NCBI RefSeq assembly: GCF_004335085.1
Contig: NZ_RQRS01000011.1
Location: 110,374 to 174,373, forward strand
Direction of reading: 5' to 3'
Source: Pedobacter nototheniae
Lineage (GTDB): Bacteria; Bacteroidota; Bacteroidia; Sphingobacteriales; Sphingobacteriaceae
Length of the DNA stretch: 64,000 bases
In this document: piece after piece, positions 10,535 through 19,550 of the stretch
How the letters are laid out: each line of letters begins with the position of its first letter
Position numbering within the stretch: position 1 is the stretch's first letter
Position numbers and translations under genes: made by a program
Notes under the pieces: model-generated
Seen by the model: the letters and a program-made list of their open reading frames with translations, nothing else
Database searches by the model: none
Told to the model about the DNA's origin: nothing

Positions 10535-11047
10535 ATGATGAAAAATATAAAAATTTATTTGATACTTTTTACAGGCTTAATATTAGCATCATGTAATAAG
10601 AATAAAGATTATTTATTTACAGATACGCTGGTAGAGTGGGATGCATCCGCCTATAATGCAAATGCATCTGGCCTTACTTACCCAATACTTACCCGCATGC
10701 CAGGCTATGGAAGGGCAGCAATAAGTACGGATCCAACCATTACCAGAAGCTCTGGTACAGTTACTTTCAGGGTAAATTTAGTAGGAGCACAACGCAGCAC
10801 CGATACCAATATTTCTTATGTGGTTAACAGTGCAAGCACGGCAATTGCTGGTACACATTATGTTGCCCCATCAGGAACATTTACTATCCCCGCAAATTCC
10901 AGCTTCGGTTATGTAACGATAACAATTTTAAACCCTGGTGCTAGTACTGCAGGTGCTAAAACTTTAATATTGGATTTAACTGGAAATGCCGAAATATCTC
11001 CAAGTGCAAATGAAAAAACTTTAGGTTTTAGCATTGCCCAGAATTAA
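10535..11047 (+). CDS. lipoprotein with Calx-beta-like domain, third gene of SusCD operon
   Basis: 170 residues. Lipobox in LILASCNKNK, so the protein is probably anchored in the outer membrane. The remainder is a single beta-sandwich resembling Calx-beta or related domains: TVTFRVNLVGAQRSTDTNIS, then AIAGTHYVAPSGTFTIPANS and a final TLILDLTGN strand. Domains of this sort often accompany SusCD pairs as auxiliary surface binding proteins. The start may be the first or the second ATG (10535 or 10538). A strong terminator follows at 11071. Confidence 0.85.
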   Translation: MMKNIKIYLILFTGLILASCNKNKDYLFTDTLVEWDASAYNANASGLTYPILTRMPGYGRAAISTDPTITRSSGTVTFRVNLVGAQRSTDTNISYVVNSASTAIAGTHYVAPSGTFTIPANSSFGYVTITILNPGASTAGAKTLILDLTGNAEISPSANEKTLGFSIAQN

Positions 11048-11070
11048 ATTTTACTTTTAAATTAAAAACA

Positions 11071-11102
11071 AAGCCACTTTAAGATTTCCCTTAAAGTGGC
11101 TT
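11071..11102 (+). terminator. Rho-independent terminator of the SusCD operon
   Basis: Perfect 13-bp stem AAGCCACTTTAAG / CTTAAAGTGGCTT with a 6-nt loop, 23 bases after the lipoprotein stop, followed by a short T-rich stretch. Confidence 0.9.
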
Positions 11103-11197
11103 GTTATTTGTATCGAAATTAATTTTCGTCTCTTTCTGTAAACAGCTGATTGATAGTTAAATGTTAAGAAAAGTTAAAATGATTTAAACACCTTCTG

Positions 11198-11230
11198 TTT
11201 ATCGATACATAGCTATTATTTATCGATACA
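11198..11230. promoter_or_regulatory. pair of TTTATCGATACA motifs, possible LacI-type operators
   Basis: Identical 12-mers TTTATCGATACA at 11198-11209 and 11219-11230, start to start 21 bases, about two helical turns. The core ATCGAT is palindromic and the whole is close to the perfect palindrome TGTATCGATACA. A variant, TTTGTCGATACA, lies upstream of susC at 5727-5738. Binding by a LacI-family or similar regulator is inferred from shape alone. No gene starts just downstream on either strand within this interval (11048-11451), which is otherwise empty apart from the two terminators. Confidence 0.4.
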
Positions 11231-11401
11231 AGCTTTTTTAAACCTACTTTTTTGAGGATTTTTGATCTGTCAACAAACAAAATAGGCAGGTTAATTGCTT
11301 ATAAAATATTGAAGATTACCGTTCGGTTTTTAACATAAATACTGAACGTTTATATAAAAGTACTTCCTAGTAAATTTAGGTTAGTTAATGATTAGTTAAA
11401 A

Positions 11402-11436
11402 AAATAGAGATCTTGCTGGATAGCGGATCTCTATTT
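11402..11436 (-). terminator. terminator of pdxH
   Basis: 11-bp stem AAATAGAGATC / GATCTCTATTT with a 13-nt loop, lying 16 bases beyond the pdxH stop. Read on the minus strand it ends in a run of seven T residues. Confidence 0.8.
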
Positions 11437-11451
11437 ATTTTTAGGAGTATA

Positions 11452-12102
11452 TTAAGGCGCAAGTCTGCTTTTAACCCATTCATTTTTTATCCATTCATAA
11501 TTAATACGATCGTGCAAACGGTTTGATCTCCCTTGCCAAAATTCTATTCTTGTTGGCTTAACAATATAACCACCCCAGTGTGCTGGCTTTGCTATAGTTT
11601 TGCCTTCATTTTTTAAGGTAATTTCAGCTACTTTTTCTTCTAGAAATGCTCTATTCGGAATAATCTGACTTTGTGGAGAAGCTATGGCACCAATTTGACT
11701 ATCTTTTGGGCGGCTATAAAAATATTGTTCAGAAGCTTCCTTATCCAACTTCTCTACCGTACCTTCTATACGAACCTGCCTTTCCAACTCTGGCCAAAAA
11801 AACACCAAACAAGCTTGTGGGTTTCTTTTTAATTCTTTTCCCTTTTGACTCAGGTAATTGGTATAAAAACGGAAGCCATCTTCATCCACACCTTTAAGTA
11901 AAACGATGCGGGCATCGGGCTTTCCAGCTTTATCGGCGGTAGCCAAAGTCATTACATTTGGCTCATATATTTTAGCTGAAACAGCGTGATCAAACCAGCT
12001 TTTAAACTGAGTAATAGGATTGTTATCTACATCAGATTCATCCAATGTGGCGCTTTTATAATCTTGGCGCAGGTTTTGTAGAAATTCATTAGTAACTTGC
12101 AT
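11452..12102 (-). CDS. pdxH: pyridoxine/pyridoxamine 5'-phosphate oxidase
   Basis: 216 residues from the ATG at 12102, which gives the family's usual N-terminus (MQVTNEFLQNLRQDY). The frame is open a further 51 codons upstream, but that part is unlike PdxH and overlaps the divergent YqgE gene. FMN-dependent oxidase that makes pyridoxal 5'-phosphate. Visible family segments are PDARIVLLKGVDEDGFRFYT, QVRIEGTVEKL, YFYSRPKDSQIGA and the C-terminal RIEFWQGRSNRLHDR. A minus-strand TATTTTTG at 12107-12114 lies 4 nt before this ATG, supporting both the start choice and a near-leaderless transcript. Confidence 0.95.
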   Translation of the reverse strand: MQVTNEFLQNLRQDYKSATLDESDVDNNPITQFKSWFDHAVSAKIYEPNVMTLATADKAGKPDARIVLLKGVDEDGFRFYTNYLSQKGKELKRNPQACLVFFWPELERQVRIEGTVEKLDKEASEQYFYSRPKDSQIGAIASPQSQIIPNRAFLEEKVAEITLKNEGKTIAKPAHWGGYIVKPTRIEFWQGRSNRLHDRINYEWIKNEWVKSRLAP

Positions 12103-12106
12103 AAAA

Positions 12107-12114
12107 CAAAAATA
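12107..12114 (-). promoter_or_regulatory. -7 promoter element of pdxH
   Basis: TATTTTTG on the minus strand fits TAnnTTTG and sits 4 nt before the chosen pdxH ATG. It argues against the longer open frame as the true start. Confidence 0.45.
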
Positions 12115-12148
12115 AGCATCTTTTATGGTGCAACAAATGATTATCATC

Positions 12149-12712
12149 ATGCTAAACAATATAAAACCCAAAACAGGCCGTTTGCTTATTTCTGAACCAT
12201 TTATGGCTGATCCTAATTTTAAAAGATCTGTAGTTTTATTAACCGAACATGGCAATGAGGGTTCTGTAGGCTATATTTTAAACCAGCCTGGTAATTTATT
12301 GTTAAAAGATGTTATTCAGGATTTGTGGCAGGCTGATAACTTAATTTATTTCGGCGGACCGGTTGCTGCGGATACCCTTCACTTTATTCATAGATGTTAT
12401 GACCAAATGCAAAGTGGAGAGCCCATTGGAGATGGACTTTATTGGGGTGGAAACTTTGAAACCTTAAAAATTCTGATTAATACCAATGCGGTTAACGAAA
12501 ATGATGTTAAATTTTTTATGGGATATTCTGGTTGGGATGAGGGGCAGCTGAATCGCGAAATTGAACAAAATGCATGGATGGTGAGTGATATCCCAGATCT
12601 AAATACAATTTTTTCTAATGATGATGAGAAACTTTGGAGAGATGTTATTGTAAACCTGGGTCCAAAATTTGCGCATATTAGCAATTTTCCTGCCGACCCA
12701 AGTTTGAACTAG
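12149..12712 (+). CDS. YqgE/AlgH family protein (UPF0301)
   Basis: 187 residues from the ATG at 12149 (MLNNIKPKTGRLLISEP, the typical family beginning). An ATG at 12125 would add eight residues. Family hallmarks: GRLLISEPFMADPNFKRSVV, GSVGYILNQP, a YFGGPVA segment and FMGYSGWDEGQLNREIEQNAW. The family is widespread and structurally characterised, but its biochemical role is unclear to me. It is divergent from pdxH, with only 46 bases between the two chosen starts. Confidence 0.9.
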   Translation: MLNNIKPKTGRLLISEPFMADPNFKRSVVLLTEHGNEGSVGYILNQPGNLLLKDVIQDLWQADNLIYFGGPVAADTLHFIHRCYDQMQSGEPIGDGLYWGGNFETLKILINTNAVNENDVKFFMGYSGWDEGQLNREIEQNAWMVSDIPDLNTIFSNDDEKLWRDVIVNLGPKFAHISNFPADPSLN

Positions 12713-12768
12713 TTCCAGTTAATAGAGCGTATTTATTACAAACTATTAACTGAAAACTACTCACTATT

Positions 12769-13710
12769 TTACAGCCATATAACTTTTTGAAGGCTTTTAT
12801 GGGGCTTGCTTATAATTTCTCCGTATAGCTCTGGTTTTCTTGCTTCTAAGTACCGATGGCCACCCGCTTGAATGAGTTTTTCTTTATTTAATTCGGCAAT
12901 CGTGAATGAATCTTCAAGTGATCGGCATTCGGCAATAATATCCCCGAAAGGATCAATAATCATGGCGCAACCATTTTTTAACTGGTCATCATCCATCCCA
13001 ATTGGATTAGAAAATATGGCGTAAATCGCGTTATCGTAAGCACGAGAGGGCAACCATTTCATAAGCCATTCTCTACCCTTTAAACCATCAAATTCTTTCC
13101 TTAATTGTATTGCATTTGCTTGCTTATTTTTCCATAATTCAGGATCAACAAAACCTGCGCCTGGCCTGGTAGATGGCGTACACATGGTTACGTGAGGCAT
13201 AAAAATAATTTGAGCACCCAGAAGTGTAGTTGCTCTAACATTTTCTATCACATTGTTATCATAACAAATCAGGATGCCACATTTCCAACCATGTAAATCA
13301 AAAACGGTATAACTTGTGCCCGGCAAAAGATTTGGATTAATAAAAGGGTGGAGTTTCCTATGCTTTGCAATCAATCCATTTTCGTTAACACAGATATGTG
13401 CCTTGTACAAATTTTCAGCTTCATCTTTCTCAAATAGTCCTGCTAAAATGGTAATCTGATATTTTTTAGCAATTGTAATTAAAGCTTTTACACTCGGCCC
13501 ATCAGGAATATGTTCAGCAATATTTAACATTTGCTGCTTACTTAAATTTCTAGCAAAGGTATATCCCGTAATCGAGCATTCGTGAAAGTTAATTACATTA
13601 GCACCTGCCTCTGCAGCCTCTTTTGCGAGCTTTTCAATTGTACTAAGGTTATATTTCTTATCATTACTTTTATTCTCAAACTGTGCTGTAGCAATCTTTA
13701 AATTTTTCAT
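12769..13710 (-). CDS. nitrilase-family carbon-nitrogen hydrolase
   Basis: 313 residues. Single nitrilase domain with catalytic Glu in NFHECSITGY, Lys in KHRKLHPF and Cys in GILICYDNNVIE. The segment GFVDPELWKNKQANAIQLRKE is an insertion typical of a subgroup acting on amides. Substrate unknown. Its own divergence from the fused nitrilase at 1954-3462 indicates a different subfamily. The AraC-type regulator at 13781-14587 lies 70 bases upstream on the same strand and could control it, which is an inference from position. Confidence 0.88.
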   Translation of the reverse strand: MKNLKIATAQFENKSNDKKYNLSTIEKLAKEAAEAGANVINFHECSITGYTFARNLSKQQMLNIAEHIPDGPSVKALITIAKKYQITILAGLFEKDEAENLYKAHICVNENGLIAKHRKLHPFINPNLLPGTSYTVFDLHGWKCGILICYDNNVIENVRATTLLGAQIIFMPHVTMCTPSTRPGAGFVDPELWKNKQANAIQLRKEFDGLKGREWLMKWLPSRAYDNAIYAIFSNPIGMDDDQLKNGCAMIIDPFGDIIAECRSLEDSFTIAELNKEKLIQAGGHRYLEARKPELYGEIISKPHKSLQKVIWL

Positions 13711-13780
13711 CTCATTATCTTAATTGTTAATACGAAGATGTACGAAATGAAATTCTAAAACTTGTAGAAAACCGACAATT

Positions 13781-14587
13781 TTAAAGCATAAGAAAATTAA
13801 TAGCCAACAAATTATTGTTGTTTTGGTATTGGAGAGGTGTTAAGCCAGTAAATTTTTTAAAAATATTATTTAAATGTGATTGATCGTAATAGCCAAAACT
13901 GTAACTAATTGCTGATATATTTGTTTTGGACTTGGCTAGTTTAAGTGATTTAAGAAAATGCTGTAAACGGATAATATCTGCAAACTTTTTAGGGCTTAAA
14001 CCAATATATTCACGAAACTTTCTCTCTAATTGCCTTTCAGTTACAGGAACTTCTTTCAATATTTCTGATAAACTGTTTGCTCCTTTTTGGGTATAAATTT
14101 TTTGAAGTGCAAAGCTCATTACCTTATCGTGGTGTGAATTTTGAGTTAATTGATTTAATAAAAAATCTTCAATCAAATTAATTGCTGCGGTGTTTTGAGT
14201 TTGTTCCTGGATTTTTTCTAAAAGTAAACGACCAGGTTGGCCAGTAAGCTCATCAAAGGAAATGGTTTTGTCATTAACTTCAAAAGCAGCAATATTAAAT
14301 AATTTAAAAAGAGCAAACGGTTGCAAAACCACAATTAACATATCGGTTTCTGCCTTGGCAGATAAGGTATTAAACTGCGTAATTTGCCCGTAAACAAAAC
14401 ATTCTGGCTGCACAATGAAATCGTTACTGGCTTTAGTTTTCTGCGAAAAAGGTGTTTTTCTATGAAACACAATTCCAGGGCTTCCGTCAGAAAAAAACCT
14501 AAAGTCAGGATTTGTGCAAACATCATTAGCAAGAATTAGATAGTGGCGTACTATATTTTTTAATGCTATTGATGGTGATATTTGCAT
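13781..14587 (-). CDS. AraC family transcriptional regulator
   Basis: 268 residues. The N-terminal 150 form a cupin-like sensing domain similar to the DUF6597 type of AraC proteins. The C-terminal 100 residues contain two helix-turn-helix motifs: VTERQLERKFREYIGLSPKKFADI followed by the second HTH, ISAISYSFGYYDQSHLNNIF, ending with FKKFTGLTPLQY. Probably acts on the nitrilase gene downstream, or on its own promoter. The ligand is unknown. Confidence 0.9.
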   Translation of the reverse strand: MQISPSIALKNIVRHYLILANDVCTNPDFRFFSDGSPGIVFHRKTPFSQKTKASNDFIVQPECFVYGQITQFNTLSAKAETDMLIVVLQPFALFKLFNIAAFEVNDKTISFDELTGQPGRLLLEKIQEQTQNTAAINLIEDFLLNQLTQNSHHDKVMSFALQKIYTQKGANSLSEILKEVPVTERQLERKFREYIGLSPKKFADIIRLQHFLKSLKLAKSKTNISAISYSFGYYDQSHLNNIFKKFTGLTPLQYQNNNNLLAINFLML

Positions 14588-14637
14588 AAAATTATTTAGT
14601 CAATATTTCTAAATAAGCACCGAAATTTTACTGTTTT

Positions 14638-14892
14638 CTATGTGCTTGATACAATTCGCTTAAAATAAATAACAGGGGCGATCGCAATAAAAATTATGAG
14701 GCCGGTTATTGAAAAAATAATCAAATGCTGCACTGAACTTCCCCGTAAGGAAGTTTTGTAATATAATTCCCAATAACGTTTTAAAGAGCCACTGTTGAAG
14801 CAGTAATTTATGACTTTAGATATTCTCGCAAAATCATAAATTAAACCAAAAACTACTATTGCTACGCAGATACCAAATAAGGGAGCGGGCAT
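14638..14892 (-). CDS. small two-span membrane protein
   Basis: 84 residues. Two hydrophobic helices, LFGICVAIVVFGLIYDFA near the N-terminus and HLIIFSITGLIIFIAIAPVIYF near the C-terminus, separated by a polar loop rich in Tyr, Arg and Ser. No family recognised. It lies 31 bases after purE on the same strand, so it could be the last gene of the pur operon, though no functional link is apparent. Confidence 0.55.
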   Translation of the reverse strand: MPAPLFGICVAIVVFGLIYDFARISKVINYCFNSGSLKRYWELYYKTSLRGSSVQHLIIFSITGLIIFIAIAPVIYFKRIVSST

Positions 14893-14923
14893 ATAAATTT
14901 GTTTTGCAGGTTAATTAAATATT

Positions 14924-15430
14924 CTATCCTTCCATTTCTGCAGCTGTTTCTTCAACCTTTTTTCTAAGCTCATCTTTATAAGCTTGCATTTTAGTGGTTA
15001 AAGATTCATCAGCCGTTGCCAAAATTTGCGCCGCTAATAAACCAGCATTCTTTGCAGCATTTAAAGCCACTGTAGCAACAGGTATACCGTTTGGCATTTG
15101 TAATATAGATAAAATACTGTCCCAACCATCAATAGAATTTGATGATTTTACAGGAACGCCAATAACAGGAAGGGTAGTAATGGAGGCAACCATTCCAGGT
15201 AAGTGTGCAGCGCCACCGGCACCAGCAATAATTACTTTTAAGCCTCTTCCTTGTGCTTCTTTAGCATAATTAAACATGCGCTCTGGCGTGCGATGGGCAG
15301 AAACTACAGTAATTTCATAGTTAATTCCAAATTCTTTTAAAATATCAGCAGCGTCCTGCATAACAGGCAAATCAGATTTGCTTCCCATAATAATTCCTAC
15401 GCTGAAGTTTTGTGAATTTGTATTACTCAT
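14924..15430 (-). CDS. purE: N5-carboxyaminoimidazole ribonucleotide mutase PurE
   Basis: 168 residues, the usual PurE length. Converts N5-CAIR to CAIR in purine synthesis. Active-site segments visible: [16 protein letters not shown] at the N-terminus, [11 protein letters not shown] near residue 45, and [15 protein letters not shown] near 70. It follows purK with 40 bases between stop and start, the standard Bacteroidota purKE arrangement. Confidence 0.97.
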   Translation of the reverse strand: MSNTNSQNFSVGIIMGSKSDLPVMQDAADILKEFGINYEITVVSAHRTPERMFNYAKEAQGRGLKVIIAGAGGAAHLPGMVASITTLPVIGVPVKSSNSIDGWDSILSILQMPNGIPVATVALNAAKNAGLLAAQILATADESLTTKMQAYKDELRKKVEETAAEMEG

Positions 15431-15470
15431 GATGTATATTTTTTTAATTTTTGTTTATTATTTCTATTAA

Positions 15471-16610
15471 TTATGCAATTACCTTTAATGTTTTCTGTAC
15501 GTATCTGGCCTTTTCAATAGCTTTTTCTCTATCAATATCTACAATGGTAATGTGTCCCATCTTTCTAAAAGGTTTAGTATATTTCTTACCATACAGATGC
15601 ACAAAAACACCATCGATTGATAATATTTTTTCTAAATTTTCATATTTAGCTACACCTTCATAACCTTTTTCGCCTAATAAATTAATCATTACGGCATTGG
15701 TTATACTTGTTGTATCGCCCAAAGGCAAATTGTAAATAGAACGTAAATGTTGTTCAAATTGAGAAACATAGTTACCTTCAATAGTTTGGTGACCGCTATT
15801 ATGTGGTCTTGGAGCCACTTCATTTACCAATAATTCGCCATCTTTAGTAATAAACATTTCTACCGCTAAAATTCCGGTAATGTTCATGGATGAGGCGATA
15901 TTTTTAGCAATGTTTTCGGCCTTTTGCTGTAAGCTTTCTGCGTAAGTAGATGGCGAAATTAAAAACTCAACCAAATTAGCCTCCGGGTTAAATTCCATTT
16001 CAACCATTGGAAAGGTTTTCATATCTCCCTTTGAATTACGAGCAACAATTACCGCAATTTCCTTTTCAAAATCTACCAGTTTTTCAATAATACATGGAGC
16101 ATCAAATGCTTTTTCTATATCGCTAGCATTATTTATGCGCATAACACCTTTACCATCATAACCATCTTTTCGCAATTTTAAAATGTATGGAAAGTGGAAA
16201 TTACTGTTTATTATATCTTCTTTGGTATTAGCCAATTGAAATGCTGAAGTAGGAATATCGTTCTCTTTAAAAAACTGTTTTTGAACGCCCTTATCTTGTA
16301 TCAAACGGATTACACGCGATTGAGGGAAAACCTGTTTACCTTCTTTCTCCAACTGTTCAAGCGCATCAATATTTACTTTTTCAATTTCAATAGTAATAAT
16401 ATCTGCCTTTTTGCCAAAGTTATATACGGTATCAAAATCAGTGATTGATCCGTTTTCAAAATAATTGCAAATGTGTTTACAAGGAGCATCCGGGTCTGGA
16501 TCTAAAACTAAAGAAGTTACATTGTAATTTATGGCTTGCTGAATGAGCATACGCCCTAATTGTCCGCCGCCTAGTATACCTAATTTTAATTCGCTGATCT
16601 GTTTTGCCAT
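15471..16610 (-). CDS. purK: N5-carboxyaminoimidazole ribonucleotide synthase PurK
   Basis: 379 residues from the ATG at 16610 (MAKQISELKLGILGGGQLGRML). An in-frame ATG 33 bases upstream gives an atypical N-terminus and is rejected. ATP-grasp enzyme making N5-CAIR from AIR, ATP and bicarbonate. Visible are the glycine-rich GILGGGQLGRM, the ATP-grasp FPYILKLRKDGYDGKGV, EIAVIVARN and the C-terminal EVAPRPHNSGH. Paired with purE immediately downstream. Confidence 0.97.
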   Translation of the reverse strand: MAKQISELKLGILGGGQLGRMLIQQAINYNVTSLVLDPDPDAPCKHICNYFENGSITDFDTVYNFGKKADIITIEIEKVNIDALEQLEKEGKQVFPQSRVIRLIQDKGVQKQFFKENDIPTSAFQLANTKEDIINSNFHFPYILKLRKDGYDGKGVMRINNASDIEKAFDAPCIIEKLVDFEKEIAVIVARNSKGDMKTFPMVEMEFNPEANLVEFLISPSTYAESLQQKAENIAKNIASSMNITGILAVEMFITKDGELLVNEVAPRPHNSGHQTIEGNYVSQFEQHLRSIYNLPLGDTTSITNAVMINLLGEKGYEGVAKYENLEKILSIDGVFVHLYGKKYTKPFRKMGHITIVDIDREKAIEKARYVQKTLKVIA

Positions 16611-16667
16611 GAGGGGATTGAAAATTATACTAATTTTGCACAAAAGTAACCATAATAAACTTTATTG

Positions 16668-17858
16668 ATGAATGCAGATGCAATAATTATTGGAGCCGGT
16701 GCTTGTGGCTTAATGTGTGCCGTACAGGCAGGTTACTTAGGGAAACAAGTTATTTTGCTGGAAAAGAATGAAAAACCTGGCGCTAAAATTTTAATTTCTG
16801 GTGGTGGCCGATGTAATTACACCAATTACCTAGCATCGAGCGAGCAATTTATTTCTGCTAATCCTCATTTCTTAAAATCGGCATTTACACAGTGGACGGT
16901 TGATGATACCATTGGTTTTTTTGAAACGTATGGCATTCAAGGGAAAGAAAAAACATTAGGACAACTTTTTCCTGATCAAAAAAATGCGAAGGATATTGTT
17001 GAAGTTTTTACATCGCTATGCGTTGATTTTGGTCAGGAAATTAGGTGTAATGCTGATGTTAAAAATATTGAAATTTTAACCGATGGATTTAAAGTTACTT
17101 ATGATAAAAATGGTAAAACAACTGTTTTAAGTGCTCCTAAATTAGTTATTGCAACAGGTGGTTTGCCAATTCCTAAAATGGGTGCTACGGATTTTGCACT
17201 GCGGTTTGCCCGCAAAAATAACCTTAACATTATAGAAACGGCTCCTGCTTTGGTTCCGGTAACAATTACTGGAAAAGATGAGGAGTGGTTTGCTCAACTA
17301 TCGGGTAATTCTGTTTTTTGCGAAGTGAGTAACGACGAAATTGCCTTTGAAGAAAATATTCTGTTCACACACTGGGGGTTAAGCGGACCTGCAATTTTGC
17401 AAATATCTTCTTTTTGGCGTAGGGGCGAAACGATAAATTTGAACTTATTGCCACAACATAATATAGTTTCACTTTTAGATGAGGAACGTAAAACCAATGG
17501 AAAAACCTTCCTTTCTACATTATTGAATAGATTTTATACGAAGAAATTTACCGATGCTTTGGGTAAATTTTTACCATTAAGTAAACCTGTAGCTGCGCTT
17601 ACAAATGCCGAAATTGAATTAATAGAACATACAATTCATCACTTTAAGGTTAAGCCTGCCGGAGATAAGGGTTACGATAAGGCCGAAGTAATGCGTGGCG
17701 GAATTGATACCAATGAAATTTCTTCTAAAACGATGGAGTGCAAAAAAATACCAGGTTTATATTTTGGTGGAGAATGTATGGATGTAACTGGCTGGTTAGG
17801 TGGTTACAATTTTCAGTGGGCGTGGGCAAGTGGTTTTGTAATTGCACAAAATTTATAA
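16668..17858 (+). CDS. BaiN/HI0933-type NAD(P)/FAD-dependent oxidoreductase
   Basis: 396 residues from the ATG at 16668; a TTG one codon earlier is not needed. The N-terminal FAD-binding motif is AIIIGAGACGLMCA, followed by GAKILISGGGRCNYTN, which is diagnostic for the HI0933/YhiN flavoprotein family, and C-terminal GGECMDVTGWLGGYNFQWAWASG. The cellular role of most members is unknown; BaiN acts on bile acids in gut bacteria and should not be assumed here. TAATTTTG at 16631-16638 is a possible -7 element. Confidence 0.93.
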   Translation: MNADAIIIGAGACGLMCAVQAGYLGKQVILLEKNEKPGAKILISGGGRCNYTNYLASSEQFISANPHFLKSAFTQWTVDDTIGFFETYGIQGKEKTLGQLFPDQKNAKDIVEVFTSLCVDFGQEIRCNADVKNIEILTDGFKVTYDKNGKTTVLSAPKLVIATGGLPIPKMGATDFALRFARKNNLNIIETAPALVPVTITGKDEEWFAQLSGNSVFCEVSNDEIAFEENILFTHWGLSGPAILQISSFWRRGETINLNLLPQHNIVSLLDEERKTNGKTFLSTLLNRFYTKKFTDALGKFLPLSKPVAALTNAEIELIEHTIHHFKVKPAGDKGYDKAEVMRGGIDTNEISSKTMECKKIPGLYFGGECMDVTGWLGGYNFQWAWASGFVIAQNL

Positions 17859-17864
17859 AACTTT

Positions 17865-18640
17865 CTAAGTATTCCCGTCCGTTCGTTTCCAAATAACTTT
17901 CTTAGATCATTAATTAAGTATTTTAGAAAGCAATGTCTTTGGTTCTTTTGTAACCTTGTTCCTGCGTTGCACTATATCCCGATAGAAAAAATCGGGGATG
18001 CCGTTGCACTCAGGTTTAGGCACAGCAAGCAAACCTTTGTATTTAAACCTGATCTGAGTGAATGCCACGATTCTTTATCGGGCAGTAGCGGGAGCAGGAC
18101 TGCAACTGCTAAGTATTCCCGTCCGTTCGTTTCCAAACAACTTTTTTAGATCATTAATTAAGTATTTTAGAAAGCAATGTCTGTGGTTCTTTTGAAACCT
18201 TGTTCCTGCGTTGCACTATATCCCGATAGAAAAAATCGGGGATGCCGTTGCACTCAGGTTTAGGCACAGCGAGCAAACCTTTGTATTTAAACCTGATCTG
18301 AGTGAATGCCACGATTCTTTATCGGGCAGTAGCGGGAGCAGGACTGCAACTGCTAAGTATTCCCGTCCGTTAGTTTCCAAATAACTCTCTTAAATCATTA
18401 ATAAATATTTTGGAAAGCAAAGTCTGTGGTTCTTTTGAAACCTTGTTCCTGCGTTGCACTATATCCCGATAGAAAAAATCGGGGATGCCGTTGCACTCAG
18501 GTTTAGGTACAGCGAGCAAACCTTTGTATTTAAACCTGATCTGAGTGAATGCCACGATTCTTTATCGGGCAGTAGCGGGAGCAGGACTGCAACTGCTAAG
18601 TATTACCGTCCGTTCGTTTCCAAATAATTTTCTACGATTT
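17865..18640. repeat. three tandem copies of a 244-bp structured intergenic repeat plus a partial fourth
   Basis: Units begin at 17865, 18109 and 18353 (CTAAGTATTCCCGTCCGTT), with a partial copy from 18596 to about 18640. Spacings are 244, 244 and 243 bases and the copies differ at only a few positions. Each unit contains a 140-base core that can fold: an enclosing stem (GTTCCTGC at 17958-17965 with GCAGGAC at 18094-18100), hairpin CCCGAT / ATCGGG (17978-17996), and a longer stem CACTCAGGTTTA with TAAACCTG and CTGAGTG (18007-18060). Short open frames inside are artefacts of the repeat. The interval from 17859 to 18663 holds nothing else. A diverged relative lies at 32881-33230. Confidence 0.9.
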
Positions 18641-18663
18641 AAAGAATAAAACCTTTTTTAAGC

Positions 18664-19380
18664 CTACAAATAAACATTAGGCATAATTTCCCAAGCCCAA
18701 GGTTTTTTAAAAGTTTTAAAAGTTCTTAATTGACTAAAGAATAAAACCTCACTGGTTCTTCGGTTGGCAATATCTCTGCGGTATATATTTCCATAAGTGG
18801 TATAAAGTTCCCGATCGGTAAAGTTGTAAACCCGCTCGGTCATTTCGCCACTATTATTATTGTAGTATAGATTAACCGCGTTGGTTAAAAACCAATCTCT
18901 GTTTTGAAATTTAAAGGTATAACCAAGTTCCCAGCGCCATTCACTTCCGCCACTAAACCTTAAATATAATTGACCATCATTAATGTACAGTTGCTGCAAA
19001 GGATCGCCGAGTTTGCCACCTTCTTCTGATCTTAAAATAAAATCATTGTTTTGCGTAGATAGCTGGTAACTGCCACTTATTTTATCTTTAAAGAAAATAG
19101 CGAGCATACGTGGTTTTTGTGTTTCCTTAATAATATCGGTGCTATTATCTCCATAAACACGGGTTTCATCAACAGCTTTATGATATTCTAAAACCATGGC
19201 TAAATCTTCTGTTCCATCATTATTCAAGTCGCCACTAGTTTGATCGATTACCCTCCAATTTGTTGGCGTTAGCTGAGAAATAGTTTCGCCCTGGGCTTTA
19301 ATTTTAGGAAAAACAAATGCCTTTTGAGCAAAGCTAACTTGTGTAAAAATTAAGAATAAGAGCAAATGAATTACTTTCAT
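18664..19380 (-). CDS. secreted protein with FG-GAP/VCBS-like calcium-binding segment
   Basis: 238 residues. Signal peptide MKVIHLLLFLIFTQVSFAQ. Residues about 48-60 carry SGDLNNDGTEDLAMVLEY, the DxNxDGxxD calcium-loop pattern of FG-GAP/VCBS repeats, present once. The rest looks beta-rich with several aromatic residues (SGGSEWRWELGYTFKFQ). Exported and probably periplasmic or surface-exposed; function unknown. It is isolated: the structured repeats lie downstream and a divergent radical SAM gene upstream. Confidence 0.8.
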   Translation of the reverse strand: MKVIHLLLFLIFTQVSFAQKAFVFPKIKAQGETISQLTPTNWRVIDQTSGDLNNDGTEDLAMVLEYHKAVDETRVYGDNSTDIIKETQKPRMLAIFFKDKISGSYQLSTQNNDFILRSEEGGKLGDPLQQLYINDGQLYLRFSGGSEWRWELGYTFKFQNRDWFLTNAVNLYYNNNSGEMTERVYNFTDRELYTTYGNIYRRDIANRRTSEVLFFSQLRTFKTFKKPWAWEIMPNVYL

Positions 19381-19550
19381 GTATGGGAAACGTATTTTTT
19401 ATTAAACGTTTTGGGTAAGTTTTAATTGTATAATATAGAATAAGTAAAGCCTGTAAGCGTATTAAAAACAACATTTGAATGTTAGCTTATGTTTTTAATA
19501 ACCCAATTAACCTTTAAAATCGCTTAATTTGCATTTTTAAATATTTCCTT

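Noticed and set aside
11452..12255. Longer PdxH reading frame starting at 12255
   Set aside because: The extra 51 residues are unlike PdxH and overlap the divergent YqgE gene; a -7 element sits just before the inner ATG at 12102.
17967..18555. Short open frames inside the 244-bp repeats
   Set aside because: They occur on both strands and follow the repeat period, so they come from the repeat sequence and not from a gene.
17865..18640. CRISPR array
   Set aside because: Repeats are 244 bases long and directly adjacent with no unique spacers; no cas gene is near.
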